Origin: Alteromonas oceanisediminis
GTDB lineage: Bacteria; Pseudomonadota; Gammaproteobacteria; Enterobacterales; Alteromonadaceae
Assembly: GCF_018474025.1 (NCBI RefSeq)
Contig: NZ_JAHCTA010000011.1
Coordinates: forward strand, 48,560 to 112,559
Length of the DNA: 64,000 bases
Direction of reading: 5' to 3'
The stretch's first letter is position 1. Each line of letters begins with the position of its first letter. Below the pieces are notes generated by a model. It did no database searches, was not told where the DNA came from, and worked only from the letters and a program-made list of their open reading frames with translations. Positions 56,644 to 64,000 of this stretch are shown here, one piece after another. The translations under genes were made by a program, and so were the position numbers.

Positions 56644-57485
56644 AACTCACCTGTTTGTTCGGCCATCCACAGGCTATTTATCTTCGCGATCTGAGAGGGC
56701 GTTAATACTGATACCGCTTTCCCTACCGATGTAATAAACTGCAGCCGTAAGGCGCTGTTTGTGGCTTCTATTTCAGTAATGGTGTCTTTGATATTGTCGT
56801 ATTGAGGTAGCCCCTTAGCGGTCAATTCCCACAACGATGCTTCTAACGCACTTCGCTGCTGCGTAAGGCTTTGTTGAGTAGACTCCCACTCAGTTTGGAT
56901 CGTGAGAAGCGTTTGGTACTGACCATCGGTCAATTCGAGTGGCTCTTTGTGGTTTAAGAAAAAAGCTTGCTCTCCAACGTGGTATAAATGCAGCGCTCCA
57001 CTGACACCGGGTAAGCTTTCATTTGATGGAGAACCAGATATCTGTGTATTATTTTGTTCAGGTGGTGTACCCATCATTGAGCTGTTTTTCATCATCATCT
57101 TGCACATCATTCCCATGCACGATTTCCCGCGCATTAGCATCATGCCTTTATTCTTACTCTTTCCCATTTTCATTGTGTTTTTTGCAGAAAGTGGCATTGA
57201 TGATGTATTGAGTGAAACACTGGTATCACTCGGATTAACACTCTCATTGCTTTTTGGCTGGGTCGCTAATGAATTGTCTAACGAGCGCAAAGCGGTTTGG
57301 ATTTTAGCGAAGTCATCAACGTTTAACGCAGGCTGAGTATCTTTAGTTTCTGATGAATTGGTTTTTTTGTCTGGCTCCGTACTTTGCGGTACCGCTGAGC
57401 ACGCGGTTGTGAATAAGACACTCGCTAATACCAGCGTCACAATAGCCGCTATACGGTAGGGTTGGTGATAAATTCTATTATTCAC
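56640..57485 (-). CDS. Met-rich lipoprotein, Spy/CpxP-like
   Basis: A lipobox (FTTACSA, Cys near residue 29) marks it as a lipoprotein. A Lys/Met/Cys stretch (NKGMMLMRGKSCMGMMCKMM) suggests copper binding, and the C-terminal ~130 residues form helices with an LT.GQ.Q.L..I pattern as in Spy/CpxP or CnrX-type periplasmic proteins. It precedes the reductase gene with overlap. Perhaps a periplasmic metal sensor or chaperone; not proven. Confidence 0.6.
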   Translation of the reverse strand: MNNRIYHQPYRIAAIVTLVLASVLFTTACSAVPQSTEPDKKTNSSETKDTQPALNVDDFAKIQTALRSLDNSLATQPKSNESVNPSDTSVSLNTSSMPLSAKNTMKMGKSKNKGMMLMRGKSCMGMMCKMMMKNSSMMGTPPEQNNTQISGSPSNESLPGVSGALHLYHVGEQAFFLNHKEPLELTDGQYQTLLTIQTEWESTQQSLTQQRSALEASLWELTAKGLPQYDNIKDTITEIEATNSALRLQFITSVGKAVSVLTPSQIAKINSLWMAEQTGEL

Positions 57486-57513
57486 AACGGCACACTCCTA
57501 ATTGAAATATCAA

Positions 57514-57870
57514 TCAAAAACCACGGTCAAACTCGACCATGTCATAACGCGTAATTTCGCCATCTAGCACTGTGGCTTCCGCGAAGTGCTCATCCTTAGT
57601 TTTTCCAAGGCGAATTTTCCCAACGAACTCTCGTGAATAGCCGTCTTCACCTTCTGAGATTGCAGTAGCGTCGTAGACAGTTCTATAGACATTAAAAACT
57701 TGATGTTCCTTCAAACCATCCGTGTCAGATACACATACCACTACTTGCTTATCATCGACTGTAACAACCTGCCCACTCATGATGTAGTCGTGATAAATCT
57801 GGCTTGCGCAGCCGCCGAGTAGTCCAACTGACAAGACTACAATTGAAAAAAACTTAATTAATTTATTCAT
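57514..57870 (-). CDS. Small lipoprotein (118 aa)
   Basis: From ATG 57870: signal peptide with lipobox VGLLGGCASQ, then a beta-rich body (VVTVDDKQVVVCVSDTDGLK). Unknown family. It sits between the Met/His-rich gene and the Met-rich lipoprotein gene, so probably part of the same envelope module. Confidence 0.55.
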   Translation of the reverse strand: MNKLIKFFSIVVLSVGLLGGCASQIYHDYIMSGQVVTVDDKQVVVCVSDTDGLKEHQVFNVYRTVYDATAISEGEDGYSREFVGKIRLGKTKDEHFAEATVLDGEITRYDMVEFDRGF

Positions 57871-57898
57871 GTAAAATTCCTGCAATTATTGAAATAAG

Positions 57899-57925
57899 CG
57901 AGACAGCAGATCTCCTCCTGCCTCG
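57899..57925 (-). terminator. Hairpin after the Met/His-rich gene
   Basis: CGAGACAG and CTGCCTCG nearly pair (7 of 8) with an A-rich/pyrimidine centre; on the minus strand it is followed by CTTATTTC. It might attenuate transcription into the lipoprotein gene. Confidence 0.35.
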
Positions 57926-57936
57926 TAACGTGGTGA

Positions 57937-58392
57937 TTAGTTCTTTTTGTGCTTATGTATAGGTTTAGACTTTTCAGCGGTGTGCCCCATCATTTGGCTC
58001 ATCATGTCTTCCATCATCGACATACGCTGTTCCATCATTTTCATTTTGTCTTCGGTGGACATATCACTGTGTTTGTGTTTCATTCCCTTCTCGCCTTTCA
58101 TTCCTTTTCCCGCTTTCATCCCCATCGAGTCGCTTCCTTCCATCATGCCCATCATGTCTTGCATCTTTTGGGCATGCTCATGCAACATGGCATCGCGCTT
58201 CTCCGGATCCGATTCACTCTTAACGGCATCCAAGACCGCGCGCATTTCTTCCATATGCGTCTGCATTTTTTGCATCATCTGACCGTCCATCATCGGCATA
58301 TCAGATTTGTCAGTGTGTTGATGTGCAAAAGACGTCGCAATTGGCGCAGCAACTAAAGCACTGGCCAGTAATAGTGAAGTAAGCTTTTTCAT
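57937..58392 (-). CDS. Exported Met/His-rich protein
   Basis: A signal peptide (KKLTSLLLASALVAAPIATS, ending FAHQH) is followed by a Met-dominated body (MMDGQMMQKMQTHMEEM and MSMMEDMMSQMMGH) with His-Lys tails (GMKHKHSDM and PIHKHKKN). Such composition binds Cu(I). It is preceded by a MerR-type promoter (58454-58484). Possibly a periplasmic copper buffer protecting the hydrogenase electron chain; inference only. Confidence 0.7.
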   Translation of the reverse strand: MKKLTSLLLASALVAAPIATSFAHQHTDKSDMPMMDGQMMQKMQTHMEEMRAVLDAVKSESDPEKRDAMLHEHAQKMQDMMGMMEGSDSMGMKAGKGMKGEKGMKHKHSDMSTEDKMKMMEQRMSMMEDMMSQMMGHTAEKSKPIHKHKKN

Positions 58393-58453
58393 AATAATGT
58401 TTCCTTGGGTTATGCTCAGTTGAGCGTTTCAGGTTTAAAATTTACGTCTTGTC

Positions 58454-58484
58454 ACCTTAATCCTATGTCTTAGACTCAGGTCAA
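58454..58484 (-). promoter_or_regulatory. MerR-type promoter inside the hydrogenase region
   Basis: The minus strand has TTGACC (58484-58479), a 19-base spacer and TAAGGT (58459-58454). The spacer contains a dyad CCTATGTCT / AGACTCAGG (58462-58480; 7 of 9 pairs), typical of MerR regulators. It would start transcription of the Met/His-rich gene and the downstream hydrogenase electron-transfer genes. The copper regulator at 41426-41836 is a candidate activator. Confidence 0.65.
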
Positions 58485-58488
58485 TAGG

Positions 58489-59022
58489 CTACTTGGACGA
58501 TAAAAACTCGGCTAAAGCTTCAAGCTCATCATCTGTAATCGGCATTTGCGGCATTGCAGACGACGAGTTATTAAATTGAGGCTCTTTAACTTTGCGCAAA
58601 AAGAATGCCCTGCCTTTTTCGCTGATAACATTATCCAGCGATGGACCGAGCGTTCCGCCTGCGCCTTGCACTTGATGACACCCCTGACAGCCATAGCGAG
58701 TGAGCACCTCTTTTGGGTCAGCAGCAAGATTGACAACCTCCTTCACGTTCATTGCTTGAGCAGGTGTTGTAGCAATTTCCATAAATTCGAGAATGGCCTG
58801 TACTTCGGCACCCGTCAGGTTTGCCTTTTCTCGCATGTGGGGCATAATGACTTTCCATTCACTCATGGAAAATTCTTGAATTGGCCGACTGTTATGACAT
58901 CGTGCGCAGTTGTTGTTGATCAATTCTGCACCTGACAATGGCTCGGTACTGCTTACGTGAAGCGAGGTCAACAAGGTGGCGAACAAAACAAAAATGGTAA
59001 CGGTTAATTGGTTTTTCATCAT
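58489..59022 (-). CDS. Di-heme c-type cytochrome
   Basis: A signal peptide (about 1-25) is followed by two CxxCH heme motifs (CARCHNSRPI near 39, CQGCHQVQGAGGTLGP near 113), so a periplasmic two-heme cytochrome of 177 residues. It lies nine bases after the porin gene. Its partner in electron transfer is unknown; it may feed terminal acceptors from the hydrogenase chain. Confidence 0.85.
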   Translation of the reverse strand: MMKNQLTVTIFVLFATLLTSLHVSSTEPLSGAELINNNCARCHNSRPIQEFSMSEWKVIMPHMREKANLTGAEVQAILEFMEIATTPAQAMNVKEVVNLAADPKEVLTRYGCQGCHQVQGAGGTLGPSLDNVISEKGRAFFLRKVKEPQFNNSSSAMPQMPITDDELEALAEFLSSK

Positions 59023-59030
59023 TAGCCCTC

Positions 59031-60206
59031 CTAAAAGCCATAGCTGAATTGCACAGCGAAACGTTTGTCATCTGGACCATCAACGACATCAGTATCCTCA
59101 TAACCCACTTTGATAACTGAACGAGGATCTAACCAGTAGTTAACACCGACCATCCAACGTTCAGCTTCTTCTACTTTTTTGGTTTGAGCATGTTCAATGA
59201 CAATTTCAGTGCTGCCGAGCCCATCAAATACGTGACCTATAAAAAATGTCCCTTGTAAAAACCACCCATTGCGGGAAAACGAATCGATAACATCTTCGTG
59301 ATCTCTCTCAACAAACGCATCGGTTTCCGTGCGAATGTACTCGCCTCTTAAAATAGCGTGTGTACTGATCAAGTTGATGTCTACACCATTGGCCTTAATG
59401 TCTAATTGCCCATTTTCGTCATAGGCCCCTTGATAATAAGAGGTACCGATTTCTATCGACGGGAGCAGCGCTACGGCAATTCGGCCGCCAAAGGCTTTAT
59501 TGCTATTGTTATCAGAGCTTGTCGCTTCAAACTCGACCTCAGGAAACGCTTCTCCATGTTCATCCTCATCTGCATCAAGATCTATCGACGCGGCGGGTGA
59601 AAATAAGCGAGCCAGTGCAATATCATGGTCGTCGTCCACTTCTTCTTCGTCATGCTCCGCTTCTGACCGAGGTCCGTTTGTCATAAAGACATCAAGAAAC
59701 ACTTTGGCTGAGCCCACTTGATAAACTTGTTGAGCTGCAACACCAACATCGCTCAATATAGGCAGCATGGGATCCATTGCTTGGCTAGAGCCATGCGCGC
59801 CATATATTCCAGGCGTCCAGATGCTGCGGTTGATCCAACTGGGATGCCAATTGGCACTAAATTGTCCAAATGGCAGTAGAAATTTACCTGCCGTAATGGT
59901 CGTGTTGTCGTTTAAAAAGTAGTGAATATCCGCGTATTCAAGTTCAGTTTCCGTTTCTCCATCTGCATTTAATCCAACCTCAAGCTCAGCTTCTACGTGC
60001 ATCTTGTCATTTAGACTAAGTAAGAAAATCGGCACAAAACGCGCCGAAAACGCATCAGTACCAGCCACATCGGCACTTTCGTATTTTACATCACCATACC
60101 CGACAAAGACGAAACGCTCACTCGATTCAGCCGCGTATAGAGGCTGCGAGATCATAAGCCCAGCGGACAAGATGGTTGCCAGTCGTAGTGTTTTTTTCAT
60201 TCGCAT
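59031..60206 (-). CDS. Outer-membrane porin-like beta-barrel protein
   Basis: A signal peptide (about 1-25) precedes a 391-residue beta-rich protein with alternating aromatic strands and a terminal Phe (VQFSYGF), the normal signature of outer-membrane barrels. The pattern (FLLPFGQFSANWHPSWINRS) resembles phosphate-selective/OprP-like porins. It has an acidic Asp/Glu insertion (AEHDEEEVDDDHD and DLDADEDEHGEA) that could bind metals. A role in substrate entry for the hydrogenase region is unclear. Confidence 0.75.
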   Translation of the reverse strand: MRMKKTLRLATILSAGLMISQPLYAAESSERFVFVGYGDVKYESADVAGTDAFSARFVPIFLLSLNDKMHVEAELEVGLNADGETETELEYADIHYFLNDNTTITAGKFLLPFGQFSANWHPSWINRSIWTPGIYGAHGSSQAMDPMLPILSDVGVAAQQVYQVGSAKVFLDVFMTNGPRSEAEHDEEEVDDDHDIALARLFSPAASIDLDADEDEHGEAFPEVEFEATSSDNNSNKAFGGRIAVALLPSIEIGTSYYQGAYDENGQLDIKANGVDINLISTHAILRGEYIRTETDAFVERDHEDVIDSFSRNGWFLQGTFFIGHVFDGLGSTEIVIEHAQTKKVEEAERWMVGVNYWLDPRSVIKVGYEDTDVVDGPDDKRFAVQFSYGF

Positions 60207-60285
60207 AGCAGTTTCCAGTATGTACTGTCGTGATTACTAACTTAGGTGTGCGGCAACATAAGCGCCGCTCTAATCTTCTTTGGAA

Positions 60286-60642
60286 TTACGTATACATTAG
60301 GAATGCTATGGGGGGGCGGTCATCCGGTGGGATTGAGCGTTTTAACGTGACATACACCTCAATGAAACTATCTGTTTCAATTTCCACAGGCATAAGCCAA
60401 GGTGATAGTGCGATAATGGCTAACGATACGTTCGAGTTAGCATTGTCCGAGTAAAAGCAATCAGGGCAATAACACGCTTGTAATGATCCGGTATTCGAAC
60501 GTTCCGTCGTAGCCTCATCGTCCACGTTATGTGTATAAGCGTGTGCATGAAATCCGACGTCTTCAAATGCATGCGCACTTACTGATACAGAATTGATCAG
60601 TAATATGGCAATACAAAATAATGATGTCGTAAATTGTTGCAC
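60286..60642 (-). CDS. Exported Cys-containing small protein, RPPI-tailed
   Basis: I chose GTG 60642 because GGGGA lies upstream and the product begins VQQFTTSLFCIAILLINSVS, a signal peptide; an upstream ATG gives an unlikely leader. The mature part has His (FEDVGFHAHAYTHN) and CYCPDC, and ends IPPDDRPPIAFLMYT, similar to the RLLRPP tails of two other metal-associated exported proteins here. Probably a periplasmic metal-binding or regulatory peptide. First gene after the FNR-type box. Confidence 0.5.
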   Translation of the reverse strand: MQQFTTSLFCIAILLINSVSVSAHAFEDVGFHAHAYTHNVDDEATTERSNTGSLQACYCPDCFYSDNANSNVSLAIIALSPWLMPVEIETDSFIEVYVTLKRSIPPDDRPPIAFLMYT

Positions 60643-60890
60643 CCAAATTTCCCCTTTGCTTTTTACAAGTTTAATCCTATAAACCACAGCATAAATGTAA
60701 TTGATTTGGATCAAATCCTCACAACAATCGGATTACAGTATCATTACAATTCTGTAATCAAATCATTAACTTATTTATCCTTAATGCAAAGTTATCTATT
60801 CTCGAACTCGGTTAGTTGACCTCATCTAGATTGCTCTAAAGCAATATGTTTGGGGGGGCTTTTTTTGACTGGGTGAATGGATAACAAGAA
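60643..60890. promoter_or_regulatory. Divergent control region with an FNR-type site
   Basis: This 248-bp interval separates the minus-strand hydrogenase region from the plus-strand SDR-flavin oxidase gene. A perfect FNR box lies at 60701-60714. A likely -10 for the minus strand is TAGGAT (60679-60674), about 31 bp from the box centre as in class II FNR promoters. A G7 run followed by CT7G lies near 60850-60868. Confidence 0.6.
60701..60714 (-). promoter_or_regulatory. Perfect FNR-family binding site
   Basis: TTGAT-TTGG-ATCAA is an exact match to the FNR consensus (TTGATNNNNATCAA). It is 59 bp upstream of the likely GTG start at 60642 and correctly spaced from a -10, so oxygen-limited activation of the operon is likely. 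EtrA/Anr-type proteins use the same site. Confidence 0.75.
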
Positions 60891-63020
60891 ATGATGAAGG
60901 ACAAAGTTGCAGTAATTACCGGTGCAGGTTCAGGCATTGGATTGGCATTAACCAATCAGTTTTTATCAATGGATGATCACACGTTTGTAATTGCAATAGG
61001 TCGACAGAGCTCTGAATTGAGAGCGCTTTGTGAAAAGTTTAATGCTCGACTTGTCATCAAGCACATCGATTTCAATCACACAGGGGCAACAAAAAGAATC
61101 GAACAGGCGCTCGGGAAATACGAACGCATTGATTATTTAGTGCACTGCGCAGGAAGTGTTATACCGCTGAAACGTATCCACTCAATCGACTATGAAGATT
61201 GGTGTGCAACACAAAAAGTGAATAGTGATATCCCGTTTTTAATAACAAAATTATGCCTAAACAAGTTCAAGCATAGCCGTGTACTTTTTTTGACAAGCGA
61301 TCAACCTGTAACGGCTGTTGAAGGTGCATCAGCATACTGCGTGAGTAAAGCAGCTATACAAATGATGTGTGATTGCTTTAGAAAAGAAATTAGTCATGAT
61401 ATCGCGGCTTTTGCCACAGTGGCCCCAGGGAACGTCGATACGCCGATGCAAAAAAAAATACGAGAGGTATCCAGCGACGTGTTGCCGATGTCAGTGCTTT
61501 TAAGAGATATGCATAAAGAAAGCAAACTGCTTCCGCCCCACTTAGTGGCCGAATACCTCTGCCAACTACTAACTCGTATCGACGTTAAGACGTTTGGAGC
61601 AACACAGTGGAACGTATTACGAAGCGCAGTTAAAGAGCCGCAACGACCATTGAATGCCAATAGCAATATTTTAACGACAGTGGATAAAGCTTCCTTGCAG
61701 TATCTACAAGACAAAATTGATGGCGATGTCTGGGCAACTGGAAGCAAGGAGTATACGTTGCGGCGTCGTGTATTCAATCAAGCCATTTCGCATTTTCCGA
61801 TTGGGATAGTCGTGCCTCAATCAGAAGCTGATATTGTCAAAATAATCGACTATGCAAACAGGCAAAATTTACAGATTTCTATTAAAGGGGCTGGACATGG
61901 TGTAACCGGTGCGGCCGTCATTAATGGTGGGATAGTGATTGATATGTCAACCTTTCAAAGTATAGAACTTTGTGCGGATGGCCAATCAGTTAAAGTCGGT
62001 GCCGGCGTTAGAAATCGAGATCTGGATAGATTTTTGTCACATCATAATAAAGTGGTGCCTTTGGGTACCTGCCCGGATGTAGGTGTTGTTGGAGCTACAT
62101 TAGGCGGCGGTATTGGTTTTTTATCACGTAAATATGGTTTAAGTTGTGACAATGTCTTGGCATTTAACTTGATCAGCGCGGACGGCCAGCAAAGGGTTGT
62201 CAGCGCCAGCGAGCATACAGATCTTTTTTGGGCATTACGAGGTGGCGGAGGTGCTCAATTTGGGGTGATCACCGACATAACCTTCAGTTTACACCCTGCA
62301 CCAGACTCTATTGAAGGTGGGATCATTGAATGGCCAATCCACAAGGCAAATGGGATATTGACACACTATAGCGAAACAGTTTTACAGGGACCGAGAACAC
62401 AATTTCTGTATGCATACATCGCTCGTTCAACCGCGAAACAAGCAAAAATATCAATTATGGGATTTAGTGATGACCCAGACACTAGCCTGCATGATATTAC
62501 AAGTTGGGAAACGGATGCTGACATATCCATCACGCACAAACAATACACTGAATGCCAATCCAATAATTATGAGCAAGGGCATGCGTTATACTGGCGCAAT
62601 GGGATCATTGAGGGCGCACTGACACAAGACTTTATTACAACTGTGTTGCAGTGCTTTCAGTCCTGCCCTGACAATGCAGGAGGCATAATGCTGGATCCGT
62701 TATGTGGTGCAATACAAGACGTTGGCGCTCACGAAACCGCATTCATCCATCGCAATGCCTCGTTTGTTTGCAGTATCACCGGTGTAACGCCGGCTGATCA
62801 GGTCAATAACGAAGTAACAGAATGGGTTGATCAAACCTACGCGCGATTATCCCCATTTTTTAACGGCTATGCCTACCAAAATTACGACATGGGTAAGGAC
62901 TTTCCATTGATTGGTTACTATGGTCAGCACACACAACGTTTGATTGCGATAAAACAAAAGTTTGATCCTGAACTTAAATTTGCAGGCTCTCTGCAACGAC
63001 ATTTACAAAAAACTGTATAG
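60891..63020 (+). CDS. SDR-flavin oxidase (BBE-type) fusion protein
   Basis: Residues ~1-250 form a short-chain dehydrogenase/reductase with the NAD(P) motif TGAGSGIGLAL (~10-20), CAG at ~87, and the catalytic YCVSK (~150). Residues ~265-709 form a PCMH-type FAD oxidase with a berberine-bridge-enzyme end (FNGYAYQNYDMGKDF, ~655). Both covalent FAD anchors appear present: His in GAGHGVTG (~338) and Cys in GTCPDVGVVGATLGGG (~393). A single frame without gaps makes the fusion convincing. Substrate unknown; possibly alcohol or sugar oxidation. Confidence 0.85.
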   Translation: MMKDKVAVITGAGSGIGLALTNQFLSMDDHTFVIAIGRQSSELRALCEKFNARLVIKHIDFNHTGATKRIEQALGKYERIDYLVHCAGSVIPLKRIHSIDYEDWCATQKVNSDIPFLITKLCLNKFKHSRVLFLTSDQPVTAVEGASAYCVSKAAIQMMCDCFRKEISHDIAAFATVAPGNVDTPMQKKIREVSSDVLPMSVLLRDMHKESKLLPPHLVAEYLCQLLTRIDVKTFGATQWNVLRSAVKEPQRPLNANSNILTTVDKASLQYLQDKIDGDVWATGSKEYTLRRRVFNQAISHFPIGIVVPQSEADIVKIIDYANRQNLQISIKGAGHGVTGAAVINGGIVIDMSTFQSIELCADGQSVKVGAGVRNRDLDRFLSHHNKVVPLGTCPDVGVVGATLGGGIGFLSRKYGLSCDNVLAFNLISADGQQRVVSASEHTDLFWALRGGGGAQFGVITDITFSLHPAPDSIEGGIIEWPIHKANGILTHYSETVLQGPRTQFLYAYIARSTAKQAKISIMGFSDDPDTSLHDITSWETDADISITHKQYTECQSNNYEQGHALYWRNGIIEGALTQDFITTVLQCFQSCPDNAGGIMLDPLCGAIQDVGAHETAFIHRNASFVCSITGVTPADQVNNEVTEWVDQTYARLSPFFNGYAYQNYDMGKDFPLIGYYGQHTQRLIAIKQKFDPELKFAGSLQRHLQKTV

Positions 63021-63088
63021 CTGATGTAATAGCCTACCAGCGAGAGCTTTTCCAACGAATAACCAAGTTATCAATAAGGATATAAGCA

Positions 63089-63928
63089 GTGTTAAAATGG
63101 ATGCTATTGTTTACCCTACTCGTCTCGAACAGTTGTTTTGCAGGCACGGACGATTATGTGCATGCTGACTTCTACAGGGGATTAGCAGGCCTTAAGCAAC
63201 ACGTAGACGAAATTAACCGAGATTTGCTGTTATTGGAAAATGCCACGCTATCCAGTGCTGAGGTCAACCGTCGGCTCGCGCGCATTGAACAAGAAATCGA
63301 TGCTGTAAAAGCGTTATATGATAAAGCCTACTCTATGCCCCGCACACCGTTAAGCGCATCTGAGCTAGCACAAATAAAGCTATCACTGGATATTCTCGAT
63401 ATGCAAGAAATCCGCTCAAGACTGCAGTCCGACATAACGCAACAACATCAAAGTGTAAAATCGGAGACTCTGCTCGCTTCACGTGACTTTACGAACCAAG
63501 CAACACGCAATATGGCGACGAGTGCGTTAACACTTGCAGCCATCCTTGTAGCTGTCATTTCAGCCGTTATCGCATGGATGAATCACGTTCAAAGTAATCG
63601 AACCAAAGACGTAAAAGAAAAAGCAAAAGATGATTTGGAGAAACTTAAAGATGCAACTGATCAAGACTTAGTTGAATTAAGGGCGGTAACCCAACGTCAA
63701 ATTTCAGCGATCACCGAACGACACCAACGCGATATTGATAGACTGACAGATGGGCATCAACAAAAAATAGAGCGTTTGGAGCAAATCAATTTAGAGAAAG
63801 TTCAAGATGCGGAAAATGCGTTCGATAAGCTAATGAGTGAAACGGAGACACAAAACGGACTGGTTTTTAAAAACTTGGCTATATCAATTTATCTTCGTCG
63901 TTTTTTAATTGAGGACGGTTATGTGTAG
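63089..63928 (+). CDS. Exported/membrane coiled-coil protein (279 aa)
   Basis: A GTG start at 63089 leads into a signal peptide (LKWMLLFTLLVSNSCFA). A helical region follows (~30-130), then a TM segment (~148-170, ALTLAAILVAVISAVIAWM) and a long charged coiled coil (~175-265) made of Glu/Lys/Asp/Gln heptads. This topology places the coiled coil in the cytoplasm or the periplasm depending on orientation. No family recognised; it follows the flavin fusion gene by 68 bp. Confidence 0.6.
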   Translation: MLKWMLLFTLLVSNSCFAGTDDYVHADFYRGLAGLKQHVDEINRDLLLLENATLSSAEVNRRLARIEQEIDAVKALYDKAYSMPRTPLSASELAQIKLSLDILDMQEIRSRLQSDITQQHQSVKSETLLASRDFTNQATRNMATSALTLAAILVAVISAVIAWMNHVQSNRTKDVKEKAKDDLEKLKDATDQDLVELRAVTQRQISAITERHQRDIDRLTDGHQQKIERLEQINLEKVQDAENAFDKLMSETETQNGLVFKNLAISIYLRRFLIEDGYV

Positions 63929-64000
63929 CGGCCTGACTTCTTATATCGCCTGACCCGACTTTATCCGCACATTCCGACCCGCAATCATTGATTCTATCCT

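Noticed and set aside
57949..58356. Plus-strand His-rich ORF opposite the Met-rich gene
   Set aside because: Antisense of CAT/ATG-rich codons gives His; the minus frame has a signal peptide, a promoter and neighbours, so this is a shadow.
60305..60869. G7 runs near 60311 and 60851 as phase-variation tracts
   Set aside because: Short, and one lies within a Pro-Pro codon pair at a protein end; no evidence of length variation. A similar C7 lies inside hypE.

Overview
The window looks like an accessory region (large plasmid or genomic island) of a marine gammaproteobacterium, most likely Alteromonas or a close relative. The basis is family-level recognition: the HynSL-type [NiFe] hydrogenase cluster with its gene order resembles, as I remember it, the one in deep-ecotype Alteromonas. 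It sits beside czc and cop metal-resistance clusters. No ribosomal RNA, tRNA or core housekeeping block is present. No database search was possible, so all names come from reading motifs.

Layout. (1) 1-7.7 kb: small hypothetical genes, mostly on the minus strand, an SSB and a DUF4942/adenine-methyltransferase-like protein, typical of conjugative-element cargo. It contains at least one small gene with in-frame stops and a fragment with a PEP-CTERM-like tail. (2) 8.2-13.8 kb: a defence-like cassette with an orphan Xre/MbcA/ParS-type antitoxin, a HEPN plus zinc-ribbon protein, a tyrosine recombinase, and a two-gene short prokaryotic Argonaute system whose partner is a SMEK-APAZ fusion. This is the best candidate for an undescribed system. 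(3) 14.07-17.0 kb: an IS66-family element with matched inverted repeats and an 8-bp target duplication. It interrupts a membrane methyltransferase-family gene that also carries an in-frame stop. (4) 17.1-25.5 kb: czcCBA efflux, two CDF transporters (one frameshifted), DUF3703 and a CadR/PbrR-like MerR regulator with two matching operators. (5) 26.0-30.8 kb: a copper cluster on the plus strand (multicopper oxidase, CopB, ion channel, DUF305, glutaredoxin-MauE). (6) 30.8-35.2 kb: DUF6010, then a divergent group of HTH, ImmA/IrrE, PIN-like, sce7726 nuclease-like and beta-family proteins, also defence-like. (7) 35.4-41.9 kb: a merR-copA copper operon that runs on into a frameshifted gdhA. (8) 41.9-60.6 kb: a long minus-strand hydrogenase region. 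Going downstream it has an exported Cys/His protein, porin, di-heme cytochrome, Met/His-rich protein, lipoproteins, FAD/NAD/[2Fe-2S] reductase, membrane cytochrome b, seven-heme cytochrome c, APC-type permease, hynD, hupH-like, hynS, hynL and hypCABDFE. (9) 60.9-64 kb: an SDR-flavin oxidase fusion and a coiled-coil membrane protein.

How it fits together. HynS carries a Tat signal, so hydrogen oxidation should be periplasmic. The co-operonic seven-heme cytochrome, cytochrome b and flavin reductase offer a route for electrons across the membrane. A perfect FNR-type box stands upstream of this operon, and a MerR-type 19-bp-spacer promoter stands inside it, suggesting joint oxygen and metal control. 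Several genes are broken by single-base shifts (IS66 tnpA and tnpC, a CDF gene, gdhA). Three of these lie in short homopolymers, so sequence error is an alternative to true decay.
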